Source: Magicicada septendecula
Lineage: Eukaryota; Arthropoda; Insecta; Hemiptera; Cicadidae
Direction of reading: 5' to 3'
DNA: 64,000 nucleotides
NCBI GenBank assembly: GCA_034769895.1
Contig: CM068367.1
Location: 127,956,927-128,020,926, forward strand
Under the pieces are notes generated by a model. It was not told the DNA's origin and did not search any database. It saw only the letters and a program-made list of their open reading frames with translations. Positions 33,878 through 45,422 of the stretch are shown piece after piece (position 1 is the stretch's first letter; each line of letters starts with the position of its first letter). The position numbers and the translations under genes are program-made.

Positions 33878-34965
33878 TGTGACAGTACAAAAAGGGGCAT
33901 AATTATTTTCATATTGTGTAATAATCCGAGTAATGTAAAATTGAATAAAATATGACTTTCGAAATTGGAATGGAATGAATCAGACCGTGTGACATAGTCA
34001 ATGACGTCACAGAACGAAATAAACGTAACCATATATGGGCATGAATTTTTATATTCCGACTGACGTCATGAGAATATCATAAGACGAACACGTGTTTTAT
34101 AATACTGAGACGCCAGTCGAACTTCGAATTGTTCCAGAATCTTCGATATGACCCGGCCAGCAAAGAGGGGGTACCACGTGACCAGCCTTTAAAGTATACG
34201 CTGACTGACTGCCATGGAGCACTTCAATCAGCATAATCAACCCGTACGGACAAAGTCGATTTGGGCCTTCAACAAGTGAAAATACATCTAAACCAGTGTT
34301 AAATAGTTCACGTATAAAAGCAGTTATCAAAATTAACTAACAGTTTAACCAGTTTTCATGAGTGTTGGAGAAGAAAACAGTTTTGAACGAGTTATGGTGC
34401 AACATGGGAAATAACTTTGGCAGATAAGTACAATAAAACCTAGGTCGACTACACTACAAGTCATGGCTATATACCCCGAGAGAGAAAGAGAGAGAGAGAG
34501 AGAGGGGGGGAGTGAGAGAGCGAAGTGCTGGTTCGCCTTACTAGAAAATAAGTTTATTGTGTTTAATTGCTAATTATGTGTGTACATTGTTGTGTGAATT
34601 GTTATCACCAGATAAATATAAATAGGGGCAACACCCCTTTAAAATTCTAACTGCAAATAAAATGCACTTTGCACTATCGATATGACCACGTGTTTAGTAT
34701 AACTTATTGCGCTGCAACCTAGTCTGTTTCCATCGTCAAAGTATCGCCTAACGAGCTTTTGAATCTTCTGAGACCAGGGAAAGAAAGTGTAAATTAAGCA
34801 AGCGTGATTTAATACACAGAGTGAAATGGTTTGCATATATAACCTTAAATATGCTGGCGACCCTCTGATGAAATTCAATGAAACGCAAGGTAAGTGTTAA
34901 AAATATATCGCCAAAGTAGGTAATATTTTGGGCGGGTATATTTGAATAAGTTATAGACAATTACA
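33878..34965 (+). mobile_element. Solo LTR, diverged relative of element III LTR
   Basis: It starts TGTGACAGTACAAAAAGG and ends AATTACA, with AGAT duplicated at 33874-33877 and 34966-34969. Shared with the element III LTR: 'accagtgttaaata', a TATAAAAG box (34313-34320), 'gagtgttgg', 'aaacagtt', an AG-rich run, 'atatgctggcgaccct', and G|GTAAGTG at 34889. No internal region remains. Confidence 0.85.
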
Positions 34966-34969
34966 AGAT

Positions 34970-36240
34970 GTGAGCAAATCACAATTGCAACACGCACATT
35001 TGCAAAATATTAGTTTATAAAATATTTCCATTTACCAGTAATATTTATTAAACAGTATTGATTTTATAACAATCCCTTAAAAATACATGTTTTAAAGTTT
35101 AAAACATATGCACACGTGCGCACGCTCACACACACACACACCTAGAATGTATGATTTCATAAACGAAACACAATTTTATACATATTTATTAATACTGCCT
35201 TTACACAGCACGACATAAAACGCATACAAGTTTTCTTAATACTTTCAAGAAGTCTTATTAAATTTGAAGCTTGCAATGTTTTAAAAATTATGACGTCAAC
35301 TTCCTGAGTGTGTAAAAATGTATGTACACTTTCAATGAAAATATTCGCATCACTAACAGTAAAACCTGGCTAATTATGTACACTGTTGCTACATACAATT
35401 TGTAATACTCAAATTGCTCCACTTGTCAATTAAAATTATACAGAAACATTAGAGACTGACAAAGTAAGTCATCAATTTTAGAAAATCAATCTATGATTAG
35501 ATTATAGTGAATCAAACTGTGATCTGTAAACACAAGAATTTTGTTTTACAGATATTCGTTAAAATACATAATTGTTGTCACAAGAAATTCATCTGAATTA
35601 TATATTTGCTAATTCCTCTGAGTGTTTGAGAAAATTATAAGAACACTGCTTCATTGTTAATGGTATACAGACAATTCCAAAGTTTTATGAATCCAAAATT
35701 ATATAAAATGTCATTAAGCTACAGCAACTGATGTCTCAATAGCACTAGCTACTCAACATATACTATGTAGTGATTCAAATTCTAAGTGAAGAGTTGGCAC
35801 ACACATGAAATAATATTAGTGAACATTTCAGAATCAGTGGAACATCCTGAGCGAGCTAGTTTCTCAAGCTCAGGCTGCTTACAAATTAGCAAGGAAAAGA
35901 TAATTGGAAAATCTAAATGCAAAGAGCACCTGATTTTTCTCAAAGACTTGAACACTTGGAGAGTATTACGAACCGGTGATACAAAAAGATTTTAACTTCG
36001 TTCAGAACAAGACAATAATTGCAACTTGTAATAGAGAAAAATTAATGTAGAAGTTAATTTTTGTGGAGGATTTATCTGGTGAAGAACTTGTTGATTTGAT
36101 AGCTGCCGCAGTTGTTAAAGGTTTGTGGTAGTCTACCTGATGTCAAATCATTCAACTGACTGAGGCTTTCATGGATGGTGTCAATGCGATGTTTTTAAGT
36201 ACTGTGGTCACTGACCATGACATCTGAGTCAGTGTGTGTA
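34970..36240. other. Intergenic, no gene seen
   Basis: No supported feature. Confidence 0.5.
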
Positions 36241-36244
36241 GCTT

Positions 36245-36345
36245 TTTTTTAGCACTGAGACAGCCGTCAAAGGCACGGCTGAAACATCTGCAATGAAAAA
36301 TTTGGACCACAGCCTTACAAGCACTAATTTTAATAACAGACGTAG
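36245..36345 (+). repeat. Relic of the unclassified repeat with hammerhead-like motif
   Basis: CACTGAGACAGCCGT, a 7-nt loop, then ACGGCTGAAAC resembles the CTGATGA/GAAA segment of the repeat at 8472 and 12149, with a one-base loss in the first box. Stem AGCCGT/ACGGCT is perfect. Confidence 0.4.
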
Positions 36346-36349
36346 ATTG

Positions 36350-39300
36350 ACTTTCTAATTTATTATCTTCCTTTTCCTGTTACACTAGAGTTCAATTAAC
36401 TAATTTAAAAAATGTTAAACTTATCTGTAAATTATAAAATTTAGGTTCCAGTTAAATAAGTGAAAGAAAGAGCAAAATATTTAAAAGAATATAAATATTG
36501 TAACACTCAATCACAAATTATCTGATATTTGGCACACATAAACCTGGATATTCCATCTTCCAATGAAATGTCGACATTTTATGAGGTATAATGTGTGACC
36601 TATTTATTGTTATTATTTATTTTTTCCAAAGTGAAAAGCTGATATATTTTTAAACCATCGACAAAGTGTATGACAAAATAAAGAATGTCAGCATCGCGCT
36701 TAAAACTGTATAAAAATCTGATTGAAAATAATTTTTGACATGATAATGTCTTATGGCTGGGGGTCATTTGAAAATTTCTGTAACGCATCACGCTGCATGA
36801 CGTCATCATTTACCAGCCGGGAATCGTTAACTAAAACCGCGACCGCTAACGTGCTAACGTCCGTCGCAGATTAAAGACCTAACAAGCAAACAACACTGCA
36901 TAGCTGTAGATAGGTATGTAACCAATCAGTCAGTCAGTAACCATAATAATGTTGCGTTTAGCTGGCGGCTGAAAGACATTATCGTGCTCTTAAGCTTTTA
37001 CCATTTGGTAAACGGTACTTTACATTTTTTTTACCTACATTATACATATTGTAGGCCTGAAGATATTTTCATTTTATACACTACATAATACTACATTTTA
37101 TAGTACCATATAAAGTAATATTCAGCTACCGTGTAGTATTCTTTTGCATTGTTATGCAAAAACATTTAAAATGCAGTGTGAAAAATTTGGAAATGCCTAA
37201 ACATTACTTTGACTTAGTGCAAACAAAAGAGTTTCTGTATACACAAACGTCAAATTTCCTCAGTCTCCAGTAAACAGTATCAACAAAATAAAAACGATGA
37301 TACACGCAAAGAGTTTGTGAGTCCAGTGATTGAATTTTATTTATCTTGTAATTTTCTGAAATTCTTCTGTAATTTTTTGTTACATTCTTCTGTAATTTGT
37401 TGTTATATTCTTCTGTAATTTTCCACATTCTCTAGTCTATCTTCAGTCTGTGTGGTCCTGGCCATGATGTTGTACTGAACTGCAAAGAAACATCTCTTAT
37501 GTAGACCGTTTTACACAAATTATATATGACCACTGGTATTCTAATTTTATACAATTATAACACACACACACACAACAGCTGTTCAATGTTAGAATACATA
37601 AACCTTCAAAGTGTGAATATTTTAGGAGGGGAATCGCAACTGATGCTGTTCTTGTAGTTATAAATAAGAAAGAACTCCAAAAGAACCTAGAAGTGTAGAA
37701 CACAACATGAAGTGATGAAAGAATCAAAATAATTGTGAGAATGTTCCAATGGCAATAAGTGAAAAAGAACTGGAAGAAGCAGAAGCAAAAAAAAGGTAGA
37801 AAAACATTAAAACTTAATACTATGAATTTTATACACAAAAAGAAAATTAAAAATAGATGCTTTTTTAAAATGATGAAGTTATTCACAGATATTTTTAACA
37901 TTTGGGTGGAAGACCAGAGTACAGACTCAAACTGAAAAGGAAATACGAGTTGCTGAGTGATGTACCTGAGAAGAGTTATAAAGAAGAGTATAATAACAAG
38001 AGAAACATAAATTAGAAACGCCTCAACTGAGTCTGAATTTGAATTTATAAAGTGAACATAGCTGAGTCGGTGTCAGGACACTTACAATTATGCGCGAGAC
38101 AAGATCGATAAGGTGAATATGGACACAAATATTGAAGAAAATAAGAAAAGAAGAGGTTGTGAAAAATATGAGATAAAATATTAGCAGAATTCTAGAAAGA
38201 AAAGGAAAAACATAAAGTAATGTGAAGGGACTGACAAATGATGTAAGAGAGTACAAAAAATGTGTGGATGATTTGAGCGTAATCATTTACCCTTCTCTAT
38301 TTTATGGTAATACAGATTTGAACTACATATGTGCACATAGTTACTATTTTGTGTAGATTCTTATCAGTAATATATGGGTGTCAATTATATTTTTAAATTG
38401 CAGTAATATTTAAGAAAACTTTATAATAAGTTATTGTACATAATTTTGGAAATACATAAAAGGTTATCTGAAGTCACACTTTCATTATAAAGCAACATAA
38501 GATGTCTGAGAGCAGCCAAACAGTGAATAATAAATAACACAACACAATTTTTGTCTCATTACAAAAACTGATCAGCCTAGGGTGCTAAAACCTTTAGATC
38601 AGGCCCTATATACATGTACGGGCCTTTGTTTCTGTGTGCCCAAATTGTTTTTATGGCAGATTTGAGTTTAACATAAGTAATCCAGATATTTATATTTATA
38701 TTTCTTAAACAAGGAAAGAACCATCAACAGCACACTTACCCCACCTTTATAATACAACAATGTTATTACTAAACATTTCTTACATATTTTTCATTTTATA
38801 ATTAAAAATATACCATCATACTGACAATTAAATAACTAACATTTAGAAAATATTTACATAACTTTGTAGTAACATTGTTGATACTGTTATGAATCTTCGA
38901 AATGTCAAATTGTCAATAAAGAATATACTCTGCACATAGTGCAATACAATGTTTAAATGGACAAAAAAATTGTATTAAATTTGATAGAATGTCAAAATTG
39001 TATTAAGTTTGATAGACTTTTATTATTATAAAATACACTAAACAAAATAAGTAATCTTGTAAGTTTCAATATACAACTAATAAGGATTATAAATAGGTGG
39101 TTTTTCCAGTATAACAAACAAAATTAAAGAACTCTGACAAAGAGTATGAAATCTGCACTACTAATCTGTTCTATATATATGCAGCTTGAAATGCAGCTAA
39201 CAAATGAGATATATCCTTTCTACATTAAAAACATTATTGTGAATATTCTGTACAATGTGCATTTATAATTGCGTTTTTGTTTTAATATAAAATACACAAC

Positions 39301-39350
39301 TTTTTTTTTACTAAAATCACATAATATAAAATTTACCTAATTTATATTAC
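36350..39350. other. Downstream of the kelch gene; no gene seen
   Basis: No coding feature recognised. The part next to 39353 should include the 3' untranslated region of the minus-strand kelch gene. The polyadenylation site cannot be fixed by eye. Confidence 0.45.
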
Positions 39351-39352
39351 AC

Positions 39353-39489
39353 TTATTCATGTCTGTTTGTGATAACTTCCATGTCATCTCGACATGTAGG
39401 TATGTACAATGTTACACACGTATGTTCCCAGATATCCTGTGGGTATTTGTCTGCCGTTGTCCAAGTGTCTGTATCCAAATCGTAGCACT
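39353..39489 (-). CDS. Kelch-repeat protein, last coding exon
   Basis: The minus strand has the acceptor CTGTTATAG|AG, then a frame reading CYDLDTDTWTTADKYP, then EHTCVTLYIPTC, ending NRHE and TAA (39355-39353). YDLDTDTW is the canonical kelch-blade motif (Y-D-x-x-x-x-x-W). The exon starts with two bases completing a codon. The exon at 59991-60289 ends with one base (G), so the join gives GAG (Glu) and the expected E-C-Y-D. The gene therefore continues across the 39490-59990 intron. BTB-kelch proteins are mostly substrate adaptors of CUL3 ubiquitin ligases or actin-associated; which member this is cannot be told from two exons. Confidence 0.85.
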
Positions 39490-39609
39490 CTATAACAGCT
39501 TAAAACAGTACGTATCTGTCAGACAAAAGTATGAATACTTATACACACATAACATAGAATTTTCAACAGACTCTACATACACAAGAAAACCATGCCAATG
39601 CTATCTGTT

Positions 39610-40205
39610 TAAACTTTTGGGCTTGCTGGTCATGGTTAGTTATTAAAAATAGTCTCTTTGGTATGTACTATACTCGAACCATTGAGTAAGTGACTCTGAC
39701 ATTTCGCTGTGATGTTGCCAACTGTATACGGGAAGCTGAAACTGATGATGTGTTTATCTGAGTAAGAACATGGCCAACACAGTACTGTTACAGGCCGTTA
39801 CTATGGTGACATGAATGAATTCCTGTAACATGATTGGCAGAGGTTTTTACACATGCCTTTAGTCCCACCACATATATCAAACGTCAGAGTCGCTTACTTA
39901 ATGGTCTCAGTCTAACATTTTGATGGCCTAAGTTCATCATCATCATCACCACCACCACCACATCGTCATCATCATTAGAGTAGGACAGATGGAAAGATGG
40001 TGTGAATGTCTTAAAGACTTTGGGAGTCCCAGAGCCAATCTTCGGAATATTCACACCATGTCACACTATCTGTCCTACTCTGACGATGATGATGATGATG
40101 ATGGTGATAACCACTTGAACTGTTAATATGTAGCAAACGTTAATATATAGCAAAGAGACTGTTTTTAATAACTGATCACAACCAGTAAGTCCAAAAGTTT
40201 TAATT
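39610..40205. repeat. Large foldback element
   Basis: Nested inverted segments: 39610-39665 with 40135-40205 ('ttattaaaaatagtctcttt' type), and AGAGTAGGACAGAT near 39976 with its complement near 40070. A second hairpin of the left part pairs 39679-39701 with 39884-39906. GAT/ATC trinucleotide runs at 39935-39975 and 40080-40105 pair as well. No coding capacity; class unknown. Confidence 0.7.
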
Positions 40206-40827
40206 AATAACACAGTTGACTCAGGCCATGAAAGCCTACACACATACTATGAAACCATAACAATAATCTTTCCTTTACTTATTAAAAAAACAAAATTAGA
40301 TTCTTAAGAAAAGGTATTTATAACTGTCATAACATGAAAAGTTTTTTACAACCCTATTGGAAAGTGTGTTTAGTTAAACTGTAAGGAAAATGATACTGAC
40401 TCTTGGTCAGTTAGTATGTAATGTAATAACAGTACAATAGACTATAAAACCCTATATTAAAATAAAAACATTTCTGCAAGGAAAAGGAAAAAATAGTATT
40501 GATAGAAAATCAGTAAACCACACAGTTATGTATAAATAGTAACATAACTTACATATTAAATTTAATCCAACTAAAATTTTAATTTTAACTAGAAGCTTGG
40601 GATTACTGAGAAAGCGATGGATGCTATAAAAGTCAATCTGCTTACTACAAAAAATATAAATAAAAGAAGAAAATTAAGTTTTTACTACTTCCAACTGGAA
40701 GGATATGTATATTGTATCACTGAAAGATGTGTGAATCTTTGAAACTATATATACAAAGATATATATATATCTATATATATATATATTTCAATCACTTTCT
40801 GCTACAGTCCGTTTCTTGATGTATATA

Positions 40828-41033
40828 ATACTATAATACTTATAACTATTTTACCTCAAGATGTATTTTTTCTTTAGGGACATGTTTCGGGAGATCCTGT
40901 TCTCCCATCTTCAACCTTCGCCATCTTGCTTCTATTGAAGGCGAAGGTTGAAGATGGGAGAACAGGATCTCCCGAAACATGTCCCTAAAGAAAAAATACA
41001 TCTTGAGGTAAAATAGTTATAAGTATTATAGTA
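40828..41033. ncRNA. Perfect inverted pair of hammerhead-like ribozymes
   Basis: Arms of about 94 bp (40828-40922 and 40940-41033) are exact inverted copies around 17 bp. Each encodes TTGAAGA, stem GGGAGA/TCTCCC, GAAAC, stem ATGT/ACAT, then C. The first box is UUGAAGA rather than CUGANGA, so the C3 core base is lost and this copy may be inactive. It is homologous to the termini of the Penelope-like elements at 41309 and 45171. Confidence 0.6.
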
Positions 41034-41077
41034 ATATATATATATATATATATTACATTTAATATTTATAGTGAATT

Positions 41078-41150
41078 TACCTCAAGATATTTTTTTCCTT
41101 ATTAGGAATATGTTTCGGGTACCATCTTGTACCCATCCTCAGCCTTCCGG
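41078..41150 (-). ncRNA. Hammerhead-like ribozyme, Penelope-type terminus
   Basis: The minus strand reads CTGAGGA, stem GGGTAC/GTACCC, GAAAC, stem ATATT/AATAT, then C. Stem II and the outer stem differ from the copy at 41309 at paired positions, with pairing kept in both. Stem I is weak here. Confidence 0.6.
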
Positions 41151-41241
41151 TTTTTGTCACAACTATAGGTAACTAGAGGTAAATTCATTATAAATATTAA
41201 ATGTATTATATACATCAAGAAACGGACTGTAGCAGAAAGTG

Positions 41242-41246
<5 letters not shown>

Positions 41247-41294
<48 letters not shown>
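41247..41294. repeat. (AT)n microsatellite at the Penelope-like element border
   Basis: About 24 AT units; similar AT runs occur at 41031-41052 and about 45247-45300, at the outer borders of the inverted pair. Confidence 0.95.
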
Positions 41295-41297
<3 letters not shown>

Positions 41298-41308
41298 ATA
41301 ATTACTTT

Positions 41309-41378
41309 ACCTCAAGATGTTTTCTCCCTATTTGGAACATGTTTCGGGAAGCCTTGTGTTCCCATCCTCAGCCTTCCT
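41309..41378 (-). ncRNA. Hammerhead-like ribozyme at the 3' end of Penelope-like copy 1
   Basis: The minus strand reads CTGAGGA, stem GGGAA/TTCCC, GAAAC, stem ATGTT/AACAT, then C and TTGAGG. Core boxes CUGANGA and GAAA are intact. It follows the last codons of the element, where Penelope-like elements are known to carry such ribozymes. Confidence 0.65.
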
Positions 41379-43700
41379 AATTTTGAGTCTTGTGAGGTAT
41401 TTATGTGTTGGCTGGCTGTTGATTTGTGGTCTCTGGTGCTTTAAATTGGTATTATTGTGTGTGATTGTGGTGTATATATTAGTATTTTGTGTATTTTCTA
41501 TCTTGAGTGCTTTGAAAATTGTGTCATGTTTTGTATTGATGTGTATTTGTTCAGGTATTAGTTTGTTTTGTGTTTTATGTTTGTATATTTGTAGATTTTC
41601 CCAAATGTTCATTATGGTCCCTTTGTGTGGTATATGTTTTATTAGTGTCATATTGGTTATGTCTGGGAATTCATGTCCAGTGTTTATTGCATGTGTGGCC
41701 AAATTAGATTTATATATTTGTTTTTTTTTTGTATGCATTTAGGTGTTCAAAATAATGTTTTTTCAGCTGTTTTTTGTTTGTCCTATGTAACATTTATTGC
41801 AATCTTGGCATTGAATTTTGTATATACCATTGGTTGTTGTATTATCTTTGTTGTGTGGGTTATTTAGTTTTTGTAAATTATTTTTATTAGTTTTGTATGC
41901 TATTTTGATATCTATGTTTTTAAATAGTTTTGTTAGTTTTGTCATTTTATTATTTATGTATGTGAATGTGGCCCATTTTTTGTTGTTGTTATTATTTATG
42001 TGTTGTTCATGTTGATTAATTCTCAATTGTTCAGTTTTTATTTTATATTTTATTTTATTTTCTATTTTGTTTATAGTATTGCATGTTTATTGTATCCATT
42101 TTCATAAGCAGTTTGGTGTATTATATTTCTTTCTTTGTCTGATTCTTGTTTGTTTAGGGGAATTTTGTACATTCTGTTAAATAGTGAATAGAAAGCTGCC
42201 ATTTTTTGTTGTGGTGGGTGGTCAGAATGGTTAGGTATAATGATGTTAGTAGATGTTGGTTTTCTGTATATTGCATATTGTATGTGGTTGTTGTTTCTTG
42301 TGATGGTTATGTCTAAATAGTTAATTTTGTTATGTTTTTCTTTTTCTTCTGTGAATTGTATTTTTGGATGTATGTTATTGATTTGTTTTAATATGTTATC
42401 TGCATTTGAGTTTTTGTTATTTGATACATGTAACCATACATTTGATACCTTAACCATATGCCATTTGGATCAAATGAATTTATAATATTTTGTATTTTGG
42501 TGTCTACGTGTTGTAAGAATATTTCTGCTATTATGCTAGATAATGGAGATCCCATTGCTAAACCTTCTTGCTGTTGATAAATTTTGCTATTAAATTCAAA
42601 GTAATTTTGTTTTAGTATTAGTTGGAGGCTATTTTTTATTTCAGTTATATATTGTGTGTCTTCATTTTGTTCTTTAAGTTTGTTTATTATTATGTCTATT
42701 GTTTCATCTACTGGGATGTTGGTGTACATGTTTGTGATATCGTATGATGTCAAAAATGTATTTTCATTTATATTTATTATTTTTAGTTTGTCTAGTAATT
42801 TGTATGTATTTTTTATGTTATGATGATGATTTGTTAGATGGTTATTTTTTAGTTTTTGTGCTATTATTTTTGTTATTTTGTATGTAGGTGCTTTTTTGAA
42901 GTTGATTAATGGACGTATTGGGTTGTTTAATTTGTGTATTTTTATTAGGCTATTCATTTTAGTGGTTCTGGATTATTATTTATATAGATGTCTGTATTTT
43001 TATTGTTGAATGTTTTTAGCTGTTTTTATTAGTTTTATTGTTTGTTTAAGATATTTTTCTGTTGGGTCTTTGTTTGTTGTGTGCATTTATTATTATTGAT
43101 GAAGTCTTCAGTTTTTCTGATGTAGTCTGTTTTGTCAATAATTACTATAGCTTGACTTTTGACTGCTTAGTTATTATTAAATTATTGTTCTTTACTTTAT
43201 TTTTAATTTCTTTTATTGTCTTTTTTTTAAATTTGTTTTTCATTTCACTTGTGATTATTTTTTTAATTATATGTGTTGCTTCTGTTCGTTTTTCTTCTTG
43301 TATATTGTCTTCTATTAGGTTAATGACAAATTCAGTATCCACTATTAAGTTTTCGAGGTTTTTGTTTATGTTTTGAGTTAGGTTAGTTTTTGACATATTG
43401 TTTAAATATTCCGTTTCTTTTTTGTTAAATTCTGTATTGCTTAGGTTAACGGTTCAAGGATAAAATGTGTTTATTTTTGTTTTTTTTTTGTTCTTGATTT
43501 TTTTTTTTAATGTGTTGAGTTTTTTGTTGATTGTAATTGTCTCTTTTGTCAAATATTATTTTACTTTCTATGTTATTGTATTTATTATTCCATGTAATTG
43601 GATGTAATAAACATTTTAGCTCTAAGTGTAGTTTACATATGTCTAGTATTATGCTATTTTTCTTACTGTATAATTGATTAATTTCGTTTTGTATCCATAA
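41309..43700 (-). mobile_element. Penelope-like retroelement, copy 1 (minus, nearly full length)
   Basis: Frames in order on the minus strand: N-terminal region (about 43690-43500: KLHLELKCLLHPITWNN), 43396-43145, AIVIIDKTDYIRKTEDF near 43140, 42957-42388 (reverse transcriptase: RPLINFKKAPTYKITK, DITNMYTNIPVDE, GLAMGSPLSSIIAEIF), 42457-42071 (YLDITITR, YAIYRKPT), 42026-41763 and 41738-41328 (GIY-YIG-type endonuclease: CNKCYIGQT, SNLATHAINTGHEF). The YVDD catalytic box is replaced after WLRY, and the frame is broken there. A second frameshift follows CYIGQT. Reverse transcription and target cleavage would need another copy. Confidence 0.85.
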
Positions 43701-43713
43701 CGTTTGTGCTTGT

Positions 43714-45238
43714 TATAATCATCATAACATAAAAAATACATACGAATTAGTAGACAAACAAAAATAATAAATATAAATGAAAATACATTTTTGACATCAT
43801 ACGATATCACAAACATGTACACCAACATCCCAGTAGATGAAACAATAGACATAATAATAAACAAACTTAAAGAACAAAATGAAGACACACAATATATAAC
43901 TGAAATAAAAAATAGCCTCCAACTAATACTAAAACAAAATTACTTTGAATTTAATAGCAAAATTTATCAACAGCAAGAAGGTTTAGCAATGGGATCTCCA
44001 TTATCTAGCATAATAGCAGAAATATTCTTACAACATGTAGACACCAAAATACAAAATATTATAAATTCATTTGATCCAAATGGCATATGGTTAAGGTATC
44101 AAATGTATGGTTACATGTATTAAATAACAAAAACCCAAATGCAGATAACATATTAAAACAAATCAATAACATACATCCAAAAATACAATTCACAGAAGAA
44201 AAAGAAAAACATAACAAAATTAACTATTTAGACATAACCATCACAAGAAACAACAACCACATACAATATGCAATATACAGAAAACCAACATCTACTAACA
44301 TCATTATACCTAACCATTCTGACCACCCACCACAACAAAAAATGGCAGCTTTCTATTCACTATTTAACAGAATGTACAAAATTCCCCTAAACAAACAAGA
44401 ATCAGACAAAGAAAGAAATATAATACACCAAACTGCTTATGAAAATGGATACAATAAACATGCAATACTATAAACAAAATAGAAAATAAAATAAAATATA
44501 AAATAAAAACTGAACAATTGAGAATTAATCAACATGAACAACACATAAATAATAACAACAACAAAAAATGGGCCACATTCACATACATAAATAATAAAAT
44601 GACAAAACTAACAAAACTATTTAAAAACATAGATATCAAAATAGCATACAAAACTAATAAAAATAATTTACAAAAACTAAATAACCCACACAACAAAGAT
44701 AATACAACAACCAATGGTATATACAAAATTCAATGCCAAGATTGCAATAAATGTTACATAGGACAAACAAAAAACAGCTGAAAAAACGTTATTTTGAACA
44801 CCTAAATGCATACAAAAAAAAAACAGAAATATATAAATCTAATTTGGCCACACATGCAATAAACACTGGACATGAATTCCCAGACATAACCAATATGACA
44901 CTAATAAAACATATACCACACAAAGGGACCATAACGAACATTTGGGAAAATCTACAAATGTACAAACATAAAACACAAAACAAACTAATACCTGAACAAA
45001 TACACATCAATACAAAACATGACACAATTTTCAAAGCACTCAAGATAGAAAATACACAAAATACTAATATATACACCACAATCACACACAATAATACCAA
45101 TTTAAAGCACCAGAGACCACAAATCAACAGCCAGCCAACACATAAATACCTCACAAGACTCAAAATTAGGAAGGCTGACGATGGGAACACAAGGCTTCCC
45201 GAAACATGTTCCAAATAGGGAGAAAACATCTTGAGGTG
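43714..45238 (+). mobile_element. Penelope-like retroelement, copy 2 (plus, 5'-truncated)
   Basis: Frames: 43791-44123 (DITNMYTNIP...GLAMGSPLSS), 44087-44473, 44518-44781 and 44751-45218 (GIY-YIG part). It is almost identical to copy 1 over the shared length and carries the same two lesions: the missing YVDD box after WLRY and the frameshift after CYIGQT. It starts within the reverse transcriptase gene, head to head with copy 1 across about 15 bp, and ends in the same ribozyme-bearing terminus. Confidence 0.85.
45171..45238 (+). ncRNA. Hammerhead-like ribozyme at the 3' end of Penelope-like copy 2
   Basis: CTGACGA (45175-45181), stem GGGAA/TTCCC, GAAAC (45201), stem ATGTT/AACAT, C (45230), then TTGAGG. 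Both core boxes are intact; the stem I partner is weak (two G-U pairs). Confidence 0.65.
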
Positions 45239-45422
45239 AAGTAATTATAAAATATATATTATATATATAATATAATATATAATAATATATATTATATATA
45301 CATCAAGAATCAGACAGTAGCAGAAAGTGTTTGAAAAAAAAATATATACATATATAAATATATATATAAAAAATATATATTATTCCTTTGCAAGTAACTC
45401 GTTGAGTTACCTGCAGGTCTCC

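Noticed and set aside
36480..36500. ATAT followed by TGTAACACTC, a possible fourth ATAT-type LTR start
   Set aside because: No TTACA-ATAT end was found downstream within several kilobases.
33995..36805. CRE-like TGACGTCA words at about 34000, 34065 and 36800
   Set aside because: Too short and dispersed to claim promoter function; two lie in a solo LTR.
37497..37901. 134-codon minus-strand frame rich in Phe/Leu/Cys
   Set aside because: AT-rich composition, no motif, no splice context or repeat support; likely chance.
41317..42015. Hydrophobic plus-strand frames of up to 141 codons, also seen at 44529-45229 on the minus strand
   Set aside because: They are the antisense of the GIY-YIG and linker coding regions of the two Penelope-like copies.
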